In this document: positions 33,302 through 42,494 of the stretch, piece after piece
Layout of the letters: each line of letters begins with the position of its first letter
Numbering within the stretch: position 1 is the stretch's first letter
NCBI GenBank assembly: GCA_018713165.1
Contig: DVFR01000041.1
Coordinates: 1 to 54,306 of the forward strand
Direction of reading: 5' to 3'
Length of the DNA: 54,306 nt
DNA from: Candidatus Coproplasma stercoravium
GTDB lineage: Bacteria > Bacillota > Clostridia > Christensenellales > Borkfalkiaceae
The notes under the pieces: model-generated
The model's input: the letters and a program-made list of their open reading frames with translations, nothing else
The model's database searches: none
What the model was told of the DNA's origin: nothing
Made by a program: the position numbers and the translations under genes

Positions 33302-33910
33302 ATGAAATTCCGCTTCCCCGCAAAAAAAATTGCAGTGCTCGCGCTGTTTTCGGCGCTGGGGCTTATAGCGTTTATAATCGAGAACCAGTTCCCCCCGCTG
33401 TTCGTGCCCGGCGCGAAGATGGGGCTTGCGAACATATTCTCCCTTTCTGCGCTCATTTTATACGGCCCCGCCGAGGCGCTCGTCGTCGTTGCCGTGCGCA
33501 CGGTGCTCGGCTCGCTGTTCGCGGGGAACATATCAATGCTTTTATACAGTTTTACGGGGGGAGTAATTTCGCTGGCGCTTTCGGCAATACTCATTTATGC
33601 GGTATATCCGCGCGTGAGCATTATGGCGGTGAGCATAGCCGCCGCCGTGGTGCACAACCTTACGCAGAACGCCGTGTACGCGCTTATTACGAACACTGCC
33701 CTGATGTTCGCGTATATGCCCTACCTTGCGCTAATCGGCATACTTTCGGGCGCGGTTGTAGGGGCGGTCGTTACGATAATATTTAAAAAGGTGCCCGAAA
33801 GCGTGTTCCTGCGCGCCGCATACGACGGGGCAAAGGGCGAAAAAAAGGAGAAAGCCGCAGACGGCGGAAAAGCCCCCGGGACAGGCGGGGACGGAGAGTC
33901 TGAGGCATAA
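33302..33910 (+). CDS. Gx transporter / heptaprenyl-diphosphate-synthase component I family
   Basis: The 202-residue integral membrane protein has about five to six helices and the family's VPGAKMGLANIFSL motif near residue 37, then LVVVAVRTVLGSLFAGN. This 'Gx transporter' family (often labelled heptaprenyl diphosphate synthase component I) is S-component-like and recurrently sits with NusG-II, ApbE and Rnf genes in Firmicutes, as it does here. A role in moving a flavin or quinone precursor is a hypothesis in keeping with that context. The soluble tail (about 170-202) is charged and disordered. ATG 33302 was chosen over one three codons earlier inside the -10 box. Confidence 0.8.
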   Translation: MKFRFPAKKIAVLALFSALGLIAFIIENQFPPLFVPGAKMGLANIFSLSALILYGPAEALVVVAVRTVLGSLFAGNISMLLYSFTGGVISLALSAILIYAVYPRVSIMAVSIAAAVVHNLTQNAVYALITNTALMFAYMPYLALIGILSGAVVGAVVTIIFKKVPESVFLRAAYDGAKGEKKEKAADGGKAPGTGGDGESEA

Positions 33911-33997
33911 AGACAGCGCGTGACTGCACGCGCGCACGCGCGCAATGTGAAAAGTGCGCGTAACGCAAGTTTATATTCGGAGAAAAAAGGTTAAAAA

Positions 33998-34016
33998 CGC
34001 GCCGCGTTGCGGCGCG
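33998..34016 (+). terminator. Hairpin after the Gx transporter gene
   Basis: An 8-bp GC stem (33998-34005 with 34009-34016) with a 3-nt loop is flanked by A runs. A second hairpin, AAACGG/CCGTTT (about 34048-34071), follows just before the rnfC ribosome site. The intergenic stretch 33911-34083 thus separates the Gx gene from the rnf operon; no clear rnf promoter was identified. Confidence 0.55.
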
Positions 34017-34083
34017 CGTAAAAAATACAGTTAAACGTAAAGTTAAAAACGGACGCAGAGCGCCCGTTTACAGGAGGTCAGAT

Positions 34084-35397
34084 TTGAAAGCTGTTAAAGG
34101 CAGATTCTTTTTCGGCGGCGTGCACGTGCCCGACGAAAAGTCGCTTGCAAAAGCTTCGCCAATCGACAAGCTGCAGCAGCCGCCCGAAGTTAAGATTGCC
34201 ATGAAGCAATCGCTCGGCAGGCCCGCCGTTCCCTGCGTAAAAGCCGGGGACTCCGTTGCCGAGGGGCAGCTTATAGCAACGGCGGACGGCGCGGTATCTT
34301 CGAACGTGTTTGCAAGCATCAGCGGCACGGTTACCGAAATTTGCGAGCTTGAGAACGAATGCGGGGCGAAAGACACGTTCATCGCGATAAAGGGCGACGG
34401 CGAGGGGCGCAAAACCTTCCTTTCCCCTTTGAGCGACCCCTCGCCCGAGGAAATCGTTCAGAGGATAAAAGACGCGGGCATTGTAGGGCTCGGCGGGGCG
34501 GGTTTCCCCACCGCCGTAAAGCTTAAACCGCACAACCCCGTGGATACGTTTATAATAAACGGCTCGGAGTGCGAACCCTACCTTACGTGCGACTACCGCG
34601 TAATGATAGAAAACACCGACGAAGTTGCGCGCGGCGCGAGGTACATTGCAAAGGCGCTCGGCGTGAGCGACATAATAATAGGCATAGAGACCAACAAGCC
34701 CGACTGCATTGCGGCATTTGAAAAATACGACGACATTAAGGTAGTCGCGCTGAGAAAGACCTACCCTATGGGCGGCGAAAAACAGCTTATTTACAGCTGC
34801 ACGGGCAGAAAGGTACCCGCGGGCAAGCTCCCCTCCGACGTCGGCGTGATAGTAAACAACGTTGCCACCTGCCTTGCCGTGTGCGAGGCGATAGAGCTGG
34901 GCAAGCCCGCATACGAGGCAATACTCACCGTTTCGGGCAGAGCGATAAAAAACTGCGCGAACGTGAAAGTGCCCGTCGGCACGCCTTTCGGCTATATAGT
35001 CGAGCAGTGCGGCGGAGAGGCCTCCGCGCCCAAAAAAGTGGTGCTCGGCGGGCCGATGACAGGCGTTGCCATAAAGAGCTACGACAGTTACGTTAAAAAG
35101 ACGACGAGCGGCATACTTCTGCTTTCGGAAAAGGAGGCCGCAGCCGAGGAGCCCACTCCCTGTCTGAACTGCGGGCTGTGCGCAGACCACTGCCCCATGC
35201 ACCTTATGCCGATGAACACCGCCTTCTACTCCTCCGCGGGCGACTTTGAAAACGCGGTGAAACTGGGCGGAACGCTGTACTGCATAGAGTGCGGCGTGTG
35301 CGAATACGTATGCCCCGCCAAGCGCCCGCTTTTGCAGGCGATAAGAAAGACCAAGAATGCCGTGCGCGCGCAGGGCAAAACTGAAGGAGGCAAATAA
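34084..35397 (+). CDS. rnfC: Rnf complex subunit C, NADH/flavin/Fe-S protein
   Basis: The peripheral cytoplasmic subunit exchanges electrons with NAD(H) in the ion-pumping ferredoxin:NAD oxidoreductase. In 437 residues it has the FMN/NADH-binding GLGGAGFPTAVKL and the NGSECEPYLTCDYR motif, a SLBB region, and two [4Fe-4S] motifs (CLNCGLCADHC and CIECGVCEYVC). Start codon TTG at 34084 is supported by AGGAGG at 34074-34079. It heads the operon C-D-G-E-A-B, with stop and next start overlapping as TAATG. Confidence 0.96.
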   Translation: MKAVKGRFFFGGVHVPDEKSLAKASPIDKLQQPPEVKIAMKQSLGRPAVPCVKAGDSVAEGQLIATADGAVSSNVFASISGTVTEICELENECGAKDTFIAIKGDGEGRKTFLSPLSDPSPEEIVQRIKDAGIVGLGGAGFPTAVKLKPHNPVDTFIINGSECEPYLTCDYRVMIENTDEVARGARYIAKALGVSDIIIGIETNKPDCIAAFEKYDDIKVVALRKTYPMGGEKQLIYSCTGRKVPAGKLPSDVGVIVNNVATCLAVCEAIELGKPAYEAILTVSGRAIKNCANVKVPVGTPFGYIVEQCGGEASAPKKVVLGGPMTGVAIKSYDSYVKKTTSGILLLSEKEAAAEEPTPCLNCGLCADHCPMHLMPMNTAFYSSAGDFENAVKLGGTLYCIECGVCEYVCPAKRPLLQAIRKTKNAVRAQGKTEGGK

Positions 35398-36545
35398 TGG
35401 ACAACAGCATAGTAATATCCACCCCTCCCCACGTAAAGTCGAGGCGCACGACGAGAAAAATTATGCTCGACGTGCTCATCGCGCTCGCTCCTGCGGCGAT
35501 ATGCGGCATCGTCTACTTCCTGCTCGACGCGTTCATACTCGAGCTCACCTGCGTGGCGTTTGCGGTAGTTGCCGAATTCGTGTACTTCTTCATAGCAAAG
35601 GGCGGCTTTAACGTGCGCTTTGCAAACAAGGAGACGAAGGAGATAAACAAAAAGATAAAAGAGCTCAAAAATTCGGGACAGCCCTACGACGAAGTGACGG
35701 CGCAGCTTAAAGCAATCCGTGCGGAGCTGAAAAAATCTGCCTTTGCAAAGTCGCGCGGGGTGTGCCTGAACTGGGTTAAGCAGTTCGACTTCACCTCGGT
35801 GGTTACGGGGCTTATTCTCGCACTCATACTTCCTCCCACGGTGCACTGGTACGAGGCGGCCATCGGCGCGGTGTTCGCGATAGTAGTCGTAAAAATGGTA
35901 TTCGGCGGGACGGGCAGGAACATTGCCAACCCCGCGGCGGTAGGCAGGGTGTTCATGTTCATATCGTTCACCCTCACCACCTACACGGCGGCGCACTTCG
36001 GCGCGATTGACGGCGACACTCTCTCTTCGGGCGCGACGTACCTCACGGGCGCGCTCCTCACCGACAATCCCGATATCGGCGCAATGTCGCTTTTAGACCT
36101 CTTCCTCGGAACGGGGCTCGGCGGCTGCATAGGCGAAACGTGCAAACTTGCGCTCATCGTCGGCTATATATATCTCGCCGTGCGCAGGGTTATAAAGTGG
36201 TGGCAGCCCATACTGTTCCTCGCGGTTGCGGGACTTATGACGGTTGCGTTGAACGGCGACTTCGCGTTCTTCCTGCCCTCCATACTCTCGGGCGGCATTA
36301 TGTTCGGCGCGATATTTATGATGACCGACTACGTAACCTCGCCCAAGGGCGTTTACGCGCAGATTGTTTACTACGCATTCGGCGGTCTGCTCACCGCAGT
36401 TCTGCGCCACTTCACGCATCTGGAAGTTACATCCTTCGTTATAATAATAATGAACCTGATTGTTCCCCTTTTGGACAACTTTATAAGGCGCAAGCCGTTC
36501 GGATACAGGAAAGAAAAGAAAGACAAGGAGGGCGCCGGAAAATGA
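35397..36545 (+). CDS. rnfD: Rnf complex subunit D with cytoplasmic insertion
   Basis: This membrane subunit carries a covalent FMN. The flavinylation motif SGAT is at about 211-214 (SSGATYLTG), so Thr214 is the expected site. About eight to ten helices are predicted. The protein is 382 residues, versus about 310-350 usually. The extra length is a polar, helical insert at about residues 72-125 (KETKEINKKIKELKNSGQ, then LKAIRAELKKSAFAKSRG) after the second helix, probably cytoplasmic. It overlaps rnfC by 1 nt and rnfG by 4 nt. Confidence 0.95.
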   Translation: MDNSIVISTPPHVKSRRTTRKIMLDVLIALAPAAICGIVYFLLDAFILELTCVAFAVVAEFVYFFIAKGGFNVRFANKETKEINKKIKELKNSGQPYDEVTAQLKAIRAELKKSAFAKSRGVCLNWVKQFDFTSVVTGLILALILPPTVHWYEAAIGAVFAIVVVKMVFGGTGRNIANPAAVGRVFMFISFTLTTYTAAHFGAIDGDTLSSGATYLTGALLTDNPDIGAMSLLDLFLGTGLGGCIGETCKLALIVGYIYLAVRRVIKWWQPILFLAVAGLMTVALNGDFAFFLPSILSGGIMFGAIFMMTDYVTSPKGVYAQIVYYAFGGLLTAVLRHFTHLEVTSFVIIIMNLIVPLLDNFIRRKPFGYRKEKKDKEGAGK

Positions 36546-38392
36546 GTACGGAAAACGGAAAAGAGAAAAAGCCGTTTACTGTGAAAGGCTTTTTTAAGAG
36601 CACCTCTTTTAAATGTATTGCGGTGCTGCTTGCGATAGTGCTCATCTCGGGCATACTGCTTACGATATGCAACAGCCTTTTCTACGTTTCGGAAGCGGAG
36701 AGGTTGCAGAGAGTTTTAAGCAGCGTTTACGGCAGGGAGGTCACGGCGACGGCAGTCGCCCTCGACCAGCCCAACATAAGCGAATACGAAATTGAAGTTA
36801 ACGGCTCGACGGGAAACTACGGCGATTCTATGGCGGAAGAGATTAAAGACGGTTCGCTGTTCGTGCATAAGACGGAAAGCGACGTGCTTGCCCTTCTGAA
36901 CGCCGACGGCGACTTCACCACGGGCAACCTCGACGGCGAACTTGCCACGGGCGCGACCTACTCCACCTTCCTCTGCTCGTACGCGGCGCTGTTCGCGGCG
37001 GCGAATTACGAAAACGCGCTCTCGGGCACGGGCGGGCAGCTTGTGCGGACGAAGTATATCGACACCGACAACACGAGCTACACGACCTCCGGCGATAGCG
37101 TAACTTTTAATATCGTTACCACCGAATATTCGCGCGCGGGCGCATTCACAATCAACGTTACGGTTGGCGAAGGCGGCGTTATCACCGCTTACGAAATTGT
37201 TGAAAACGGCTCCATTCCCCCCTCGTTTGCCGACAGAATGCCTCCAAATGTGCTTGACGGCACGCTGTTTGTAGGCAAGGACGAAAGCGGAATGCTCGAA
37301 GTTTTCCCCGAAAACGGAATGACCCCCGACGGCGTGGACGATACGCTCTCCACGGGCGCGACGCAGTCGAACTTCTTGTGCACGTACGGCGCGCTGTTCG
37401 CGCTCTCCAACTACGAGGCGATACTCGGCGGGGCGGCGATAGACGAAACGCTTGAATACACGCAGTATATCGACCTTGAAAACACCGAGGCGACGGCAGG
37501 CGACGGCGAAGTGACATACACGATTGTTACCACCGATTACAGCCGCGCAGGCGCGTTTACGATAAACATTACCGTACGCGGCGGCTTTACGACGAGCTAC
37601 ACGGGCGGCACGGTCAACAGCGTTTACTATATAGAGGACGACGGAAACTACCTCGTGAACGCGACGGGCACGGGCGGCTTCTCGGGCGGCACCGTAACCT
37701 GCTGGGTAGTCGTTAACATGACCGACGGCGCGGTGAGCGGCGTGGGCAGAGTAGTGATAGACAGCAACTCGGGCCAGTCTTATATTAATAAGGTAAACAG
37801 AGACGACGTTTTAAGCGAATTTGAGGGCGAGTATTCCGAAGGCGAAGACGCCTCCGCATGGACGGGCACGGGCGCTACCATGTCGCTCACGGCGATAACG
37901 GGTTCGGTTAACACCGCGCTCTCGTTCGTAAGGAGCGAGCTTGCCTCGGGCGGCGCTTCAAATCCCCTTGCAGGATACCGGTACACCGACTATATCAACG
38001 CATACTCCACCACCATCTCGGCGGAGGGCAGCAATGTAAACTATACTGTCGTAACCACGGCGGCGGCTCAAGCACAGTCGTTCACGATTGATATTACCGT
38101 GGGCGCGGGCGGAGTTATAACGGCTTATAATATTACGACAAACGGCTCAACTTCCGACAAATATATAAACAACATGCCTGCAAACGTTAAAGACGGCACG
38201 CTGTACGTCGGCAAGAATGCCGAAGCGATACGCGCACTGCTCGGCGGAGCGGAGGGCGACTTCGGCCCCGACGACCTCGACGATACGCTCCAGACCAACG
38301 CGACTTACTCGACGTTCCTGTGCACGTACGCGGCGCTGTTTGCGTCGGCAAACTATGAAATGGCTCTCACCGCTGAGGGAGGTGCAAACTAA
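36542..38392 (+). CDS. rnfG: Rnf subunit G, expanded to about four FMN-binding modules
   Basis: The true start is ATG 36542, overlapping the rnfD stop (ATGA); the open frame upstream is out of frame with rnfD and spurious. The 616-residue protein has one N-terminal helix (about 24-46) and a long outer part. Four FMN_bind-like modules end in TGAT at 136-139, TGAT at 271-274, TGAT at 443-446 and a degenerate TNAT at 585-588. Modules 1, 2 and 4 share the near-identical segment STFLCTYAALFAxxNYE; module 3 resembles ordinary RnfG. Usual RnfG has one module and about 200 residues. Up to three or four covalent FMNs (Thr139, 274, 446 and perhaps 588) are inferred, attached by ApbE. Confidence 0.9.
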   Translation: MSTENGKEKKPFTVKGFFKSTSFKCIAVLLAIVLISGILLTICNSLFYVSEAERLQRVLSSVYGREVTATAVALDQPNISEYEIEVNGSTGNYGDSMAEEIKDGSLFVHKTESDVLALLNADGDFTTGNLDGELATGATYSTFLCSYAALFAAANYENALSGTGGQLVRTKYIDTDNTSYTTSGDSVTFNIVTTEYSRAGAFTINVTVGEGGVITAYEIVENGSIPPSFADRMPPNVLDGTLFVGKDESGMLEVFPENGMTPDGVDDTLSTGATQSNFLCTYGALFALSNYEAILGGAAIDETLEYTQYIDLENTEATAGDGEVTYTIVTTDYSRAGAFTINITVRGGFTTSYTGGTVNSVYYIEDDGNYLVNATGTGGFSGGTVTCWVVVNMTDGAVSGVGRVVIDSNSGQSYINKVNRDDVLSEFEGEYSEGEDASAWTGTGATMSLTAITGSVNTALSFVRSELASGGASNPLAGYRYTDYINAYSTTISAEGSNVNYTVVTTAAAQAQSFTIDITVGAGGVITAYNITTNGSTSDKYINNMPANVKDGTLYVGKNAEAIRALLGGAEGDFGPDDLDDTLQTNATYSTFLCTYAALFASANYEMALTAEGGAN

Positions 38393-39042
38393 TGAACAAA
38401 TATGCAAAGATAAGCCTTGACGGACTTATATTCCAGAATCCGACGTTTATGCTCGTCCTCGGCACCTGCCCCACTCTCGGCCTCATTTCTTCGGCTTCGA
38501 GCGCGGCGGGCATGGGACTTACGGTAGTGGTCATCTTAACGCTGAGCAACATGCTGATTTCCGCGCTGAGAAAGGTTATTCCCAACGAAGTGCGCATTCC
38601 CGCTTACATCGTTATAATAGCCACGCTGGTAACGCTTGCGCGAATGGTGCTCGAAAAATTCGTGCCCGACTTATACGACAGTCTGGGCGGATTCCTCGCG
38701 CTGATAGTCGTAAACTGCATCATACTCGGCAGAGCGGAAGCCTTCGCGAGCAAGCACACCGTGATAGAATCTGCGCTCGACGGCGTGGCGACGGGTCTCG
38801 GCTTTACGGCGGCGCTCACGATAATGGGCATAATATGCGAGTTCCTCGGTTCGGGTTCGATATTCGGGCTCAGGATAATGGACTTTACGATAGGCGCGTT
38901 TGCGACGCCTGCGGGCTCGTTCCTCGTGTACGGCACGTGCATAGCGGTGTTCGTTTATATCATGGATACGATAGAGCGCGTGCGCAGGGAGAAAAAATAC
39001 AAGCCCTTAACGCACGAATCGCTTGCACAGGAGGTGGCGTAA
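38392..39042 (+). CDS. rnfE: Rnf complex subunit E
   Basis: This integral membrane subunit of 216 residues has six predicted helices; with RnfA it forms the membrane-embedded pair that holds a [2Fe-2S] site and lines the ion path. Motifs NPTFMLVLGTCPTLG and RVPNEVRIPAY-like segments match the family. The start overlaps the rnfG stop (TAATG), and a GGGAGG ribosome site lies inside the end of rnfG. Confidence 0.95.
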   Translation: MNKYAKISLDGLIFQNPTFMLVLGTCPTLGLISSASSAAGMGLTVVVILTLSNMLISALRKVIPNEVRIPAYIVIIATLVTLARMVLEKFVPDLYDSLGGFLALIVVNCIILGRAEAFASKHTVIESALDGVATGLGFTAALTIMGIICEFLGSGSIFGLRIMDFTIGAFATPAGSFLVYGTCIAVFVYIMDTIERVRREKKYKPLTHESLAQEVA

Positions 39043-39648
39043 ATGGGAACGTTTATTGCGATAGTTCTTGCCGCGGTGCTCACAAACAACTTCATCACCG
39101 TGCGCACGTACGGCATCTGCCCCTTCCTCGGCGTTTCTAAAAAGACCTCGTCCGCGGTGGGCATGGGCGTTGCCGTCACCATCGTCATGGCGATTGCGAC
39201 GGCGGTCACCTACCCCCTCTACGAGTATGTTATGGTGCCGCTCGGAATAGATTTCCTCGAAATCATATTCTTCATCTTCATCATCGCCGCGCTCGTGCAG
39301 ATGATTGAAAAGGTCATACAAAAGCTTTCGCCCACACTCTACAACGCGATGGGCATATACCTGCCGCTTATCACCACCAACTGCGCGGTGCTCGGCGTGT
39401 GCGAACTCGTAATCGGCGACATGAGCTCGATTATAGGCACGGCGACGATGAACACCGGCTGGGCGGTTTTATACGCCGTATTTGCCGGGCTCGGCTTTAC
39501 GCTCGTTATGATTATAATGAGCGGACTGAGGGAGCGCATAGGATTGTATTCGAGCATGCCCAAGGCGATAAAGGGCTTCCCCATAGCGATGATTACGGCG
39601 AGCATAATCTGCATGGCTTTCACCGTGTTCAGCTACATTCAGGTTTAA
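39043..39648 (+). CDS. rnfA: Rnf complex subunit A
   Basis: The membrane subunit of 201 residues is homologous and inverted in topology to RnfE. Family motifs VLTNNFITVRTYGICPFLGVSKK and NCAVLGVCE are seen, including the Cys residues of the membrane Fe-S site. It directly abuts rnfE, with AGGAGG before the ATG. Confidence 0.95.
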   Translation: MGTFIAIVLAAVLTNNFITVRTYGICPFLGVSKKTSSAVGMGVAVTIVMAIATAVTYPLYEYVMVPLGIDFLEIIFFIFIIAALVQMIEKVIQKLSPTLYNAMGIYLPLITTNCAVLGVCELVIGDMSSIIGTATMNTGWAVLYAVFAGLGFTLVMIIMSGLRERIGLYSSMPKAIKGFPIAMITASIICMAFTVFSYIQV

Positions 39649-39658
39649 GGAGGGCGAT

Positions 39659-40486
39659 ATGAATTTACTCGTTACACTCGGTACGGTAGACGCCCAGACG
39701 TGGAAAACGGTAGGCATTGTGGCAGGCATACTCGCGGGAATCGCGCTTGTGCTCGTAATTGCCATTCTTATTGTAGGAAAGGTATTCAAAGTAGACGTAG
39801 ACGAAAAGGTTACGGCGATACTCGAAAATCTTGCAGGCGCAAACTGCGGCGGCTGCGGCTGCTCGGGTTGCAGCGGATTTGCGCAGAAACTTGCGTGCGG
39901 AAAGGGCGACCTTGCCGACTGCCACGTAACCTCGCCTGAGAAGAAGGCAGAGATTGCCAAACTTCTGGGCATAGAGATGAAGGACGAGGAGCCGACGGTT
40001 GCCATAGTAAAGTGCAAGGGCGGCGAAAACGCAAACGACGCCTTTGAATACAACGGCAACCCCACCTGCGCGGCGAACGCCTCGCTGCTCGGCGGAAACA
40101 AAATGTGCAAAACGGCGTGCCTCGGCTGCGGCGACTGCGCGGCGGTCTGCCCCGAAAAGGCTATAAAGCTTGTGAACGGCGTTGCCGAAGTTATACCCGA
40201 AAGGTGCATTTCCTGCGGGGCGTGCATAAACACCTGCCCCAAGCACATTATAGAGCGCATACCCGTAAAGGCGCCCGTATATGTCGCCTGCTCCTCCCAC
40301 TGCAAGGCAAAGGAAGTTATGCAGAGTTGCAAAGTCGGCTGCATAGGCTGCGGCGTATGCGCGAGGAGCTGCCCCCACGGCGCTATAACCATGGTAGACA
40401 ATCTGCCCGTATTCGACTATTCGAAGTGCACGGGCTGCCTCACCTGCGTTGCAAAATGTCCGAGGAAGATAATTTATACAAGGTAA
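39659..40486 (+). CDS. rnfB: Rnf complex subunit B, ferredoxin-type electron-entry subunit
   Basis: This subunit accepts electrons from reduced ferredoxin. In 275 residues it has an N-terminal helix, a Fe-S motif (ANCGGCGCSGCSGF ... ACG), then four CxxCxxC-type clusters: CLGCGDCAAVC, CISCGACINTC, CIGCGVCARSC and CTGCLTCVAKC, giving about five [4Fe-4S] clusters. An AGGAGGG site precedes ATG 39659. It is last in the operon and a strong bidirectional terminator follows. Confidence 0.95.
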   Translation: MNLLVTLGTVDAQTWKTVGIVAGILAGIALVLVIAILIVGKVFKVDVDEKVTAILENLAGANCGGCGCSGCSGFAQKLACGKGDLADCHVTSPEKKAEIAKLLGIEMKDEEPTVAIVKCKGGENANDAFEYNGNPTCAANASLLGGNKMCKTACLGCGDCAAVCPEKAIKLVNGVAEVIPERCISCGACINTCPKHIIERIPVKAPVYVACSSHCKAKEVMQSCKVGCIGCGVCARSCPHGAITMVDNLPVFDYSKCTGCLTCVAKCPRKIIYTR

Positions 40487-40496
40487 ACTTAATTTA

Positions 40497-40538
40497 AAAA
40501 ATCCCCGCCTGCGGAAATTTCCGCAGGCGGGGATTTTT
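40497..40538. terminator. Bidirectional terminator between rnfB and the NusG-II gene
   Basis: An 18-bp perfect stem (40497-40514 with 40521-40538) with an AAATTT centre has A/T runs on both outer sides. It closes the rnf operon and the convergent apbE operon. Confidence 0.9.
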
Positions 40539-40613
40539 ATGTTATAAACAAAAGAATAATAAATTGAATTATATCGGCAGACTGCCGCAAAAAATGGGGC
40601 TTTTAAAGGAAGC

Positions 40614-41108
40614 TTATCCGACGGGAATGGTGTCGTCGCTGCCAAAGTAGCCCGACGGCATTATGACGAGCCTGTGCGGCGTGCACGTTATCATGCCCGA
40701 AGTATCGGTTATTGCGGGCGTATACACGCAGTCGCGGCGGTTTGAACAGTCGCTCTCCGTCACCCTTACGGTGCGCGCCGATTTATCTATTAAAATAACG
40801 TTATAATCTGTATGCTCCTCCGCCGAGCCGCCGTCGGTGCAGAAGGTTATTTCAAGTTCGTCCCCGCCGTCGGACACGGCTATATTCTGCGGCAGGAGCA
40901 CGCTGTACTCGTCGGAATCAAAGTCGTACGAAAAGGCGAGGTTGTTGTTGTAATACACCTCCACCCCGTCAAGCGCGCTGCGGTTATAGCCGAACGTGAC
41001 GGCGAGAAAGAGCGCCGCCACCGCGAGCAGAATGACGCCGTATATGAGTATGTCCCAGATTTTAAAAAATCTGTCTTTTTTCGCCTGTCCGACTTTTTTT
41101 AATGACAT
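40614..41108 (-). CDS. NusG domain II-containing membrane-anchored protein
   Basis: The 164-residue protein has one N-terminal helix (IWDILIYGVILLAVAALFLA) and a beta-rich outer domain of the NusG_II family, with the C-terminal signature DTSGMITCTPHRLVIM. Such proteins often accompany apbE, rnf and Gx-transporter genes in Firmicutes; their role is not settled, but electron-transfer or flavin-protein assembly is plausible. Three Cys (SDCSNRRDC and ITC) could form a disulfide or bind a metal. It follows apbE by 42 bp. Confidence 0.8.
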   Translation of the reverse strand: MSLKKVGQAKKDRFFKIWDILIYGVILLAVAALFLAVTFGYNRSALDGVEVYYNNNLAFSYDFDSDEYSVLLPQNIAVSDGGDELEITFCTDGGSAEEHTDYNVILIDKSARTVRVTESDCSNRRDCVYTPAITDTSGMITCTPHRLVIMPSGYFGSDDTIPVG

Positions 41109-41150
41109 CTTTACACCGCGCGGACAACCTTTGCGCCCGCCGTCCGCCTT

Positions 41151-42365
41151 TTATTTTTCGCCCGTGAACACCACGTCGCCGTTTTCGTCCGTCTCGCTTG
41201 CGAGCTTATAATGCTCTCCCGCAAGCTCGTACTCTCCCTCTTCCATATTCGTTACGACGAGTTTTTCACCCGCGGAATTTAAATATACGAAAGCTATTTT
41301 GAGGTTCCTGGTTTTTACCGAATCGGAATTTATATATTCAATCGCCCTGTCGAGCCCCATTGCGCTTATCGCGGTAGTACGCGCGTCGGCCTCCGCCGCC
41401 GTGCCGCCGAGGCAGCTTGCTGTGAGTATGCCCGTTTCAATCGGCGAACCCGTGAAAGGATTGATTATATGGCAGTAGCGCTTGCCGTCTACCTCATAAT
41501 AATTTTCATAGTCGCCGCTCGTGGAGAGGGCAACGTCGCGCACGCGCACCGACATATAGTAGTCGGAGGAATTGCCGCGCGGGTCGCGGAAAGTGAGCGA
41601 CCACAGCCCGTCGGAACTGCCCGCCGAGCCGTTTATCGCCATGCTTGACGAGCCGAAGGAAAAGTATCCGTTTTCGTAGCCGACTCTGTCGATATAATCG
41701 TCTATTTTGTCGGCGACGTACCCCTTTGCTATGCCGCTCAAATCTATCGCGAGAGAATATACGGTGTCGTCCCCCTCCACGGTGACATAGCTTTCGGGCT
41801 TTACGACATAACAGCCCGTTTCGTCTTTATAGAGCCGAATGTCGCCGAAGCTTTCCGAAAGGGTGCGGAAGGCTTCGATGTACTTATCCTCGGGGAGCTC
41901 GTCTAAACTCTCCCTGTCGTACGGGCGCTTGCTGTCGGAAAATTCGCGGGGCGCAAAGCCGTACAAATCGACGCTGTAATATATCCCGGGGTTGTAGTAG
42001 CCCTCTGTTTCGTCGTACATGCTCACCGCCGTCTGCAACAGTTCGTAGGTGAACGACTCTATGCGCACGATTTCGCCGGGGTCGGCGGCGTTGAACCTGT
42101 AAATATCCGAGCTCTCTATCGTGGTGCTGAACGCGTTTTCGTAGTTGTAAATACTTGCACTTACATCCGCGCCGACAGATTCGGCGCGGGACTTTGCCTC
42201 TTCGGTGGAGAAATCGTCGTACAGCGCGAGGGTAGACATGGTGCCGAATACGTAGTCGGTACGCCTGTATCTGGTTACGGCGGAGCTATCGTCTGCACAG
42301 CCGAGAAATATAGAAGCGCACGCGGCGAGCGCCGCGGCTGAAACAATGACAGATTTTTTAAACAT
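41151..42365 (-). CDS. apbE: FAD:protein FMN transferase (ApbE), lipoprotein
   Basis: The enzyme attaches FMN from FAD to Thr in S/TGAT motifs of secreted or membrane proteins, here the likely modifier of RnfG, RnfD and the FMN lipoprotein. In 404 residues it has a signal peptide and lipobox (IFLGC, Cys22), YVFGTMSTLALY, DLSGIAKGYVADK, GYFSFGSSSMAINGSAG, HIINPFTGSPIETG and EADARTTAISAMG with the metal-binding Asp. It is slightly longer than usual (about 330-350). A TATACT box 10 nt before the ATG, with TTGCTT 17 bp upstream of it, gives a very short leader. Confidence 0.93.
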   Translation of the reverse strand: MFKKSVIVSAAALAACASIFLGCADDSSAVTRYRRTDYVFGTMSTLALYDDFSTEEAKSRAESVGADVSASIYNYENAFSTTIESSDIYRFNAADPGEIVRIESFTYELLQTAVSMYDETEGYYNPGIYYSVDLYGFAPREFSDSKRPYDRESLDELPEDKYIEAFRTLSESFGDIRLYKDETGCYVVKPESYVTVEGDDTVYSLAIDLSGIAKGYVADKIDDYIDRVGYENGYFSFGSSSMAINGSAGSSDGLWSLTFRDPRGNSSDYYMSVRVRDVALSTSGDYENYYEVDGKRYCHIINPFTGSPIETGILTASCLGGTAAEADARTTAISAMGLDRAIEYINSDSVKTRNLKIAFVYLNSAGEKLVVTNMEEGEYELAGEHYKLASETDENGDVVFTGEK

Positions 42366-42494
42366 AATCTCTTACAGTATACCCGCGGCGGGCTTAAAAA
42401 GCAACTTAAAAGGCGCACGCTTAAAGAAAATAAAAAGGCGCAGGCAAATTTTGTGCACACTTAAGCAAGGCTTGCACATTACAAAACGCTCAGT

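Noticed and set aside
34078-35202. A 374-codon minus-strand open frame antisense to rnfC
   Set aside because: It is the shadow of rnfC, which has complete motifs; low complexity and no start signal.
36140-36541. Open extension ahead of rnfG reaching into rnfD
   Set aside because: It reads rnfD in the wrong frame. The ATGA overlap at 36542 with the rnfD stop is the normal coupling and leads into the membrane helix.
39665-40645. A 326-codon minus-strand open frame over rnfB
   Set aside because: Antisense shadow of rnfB, and would overlap a bidirectional terminator.
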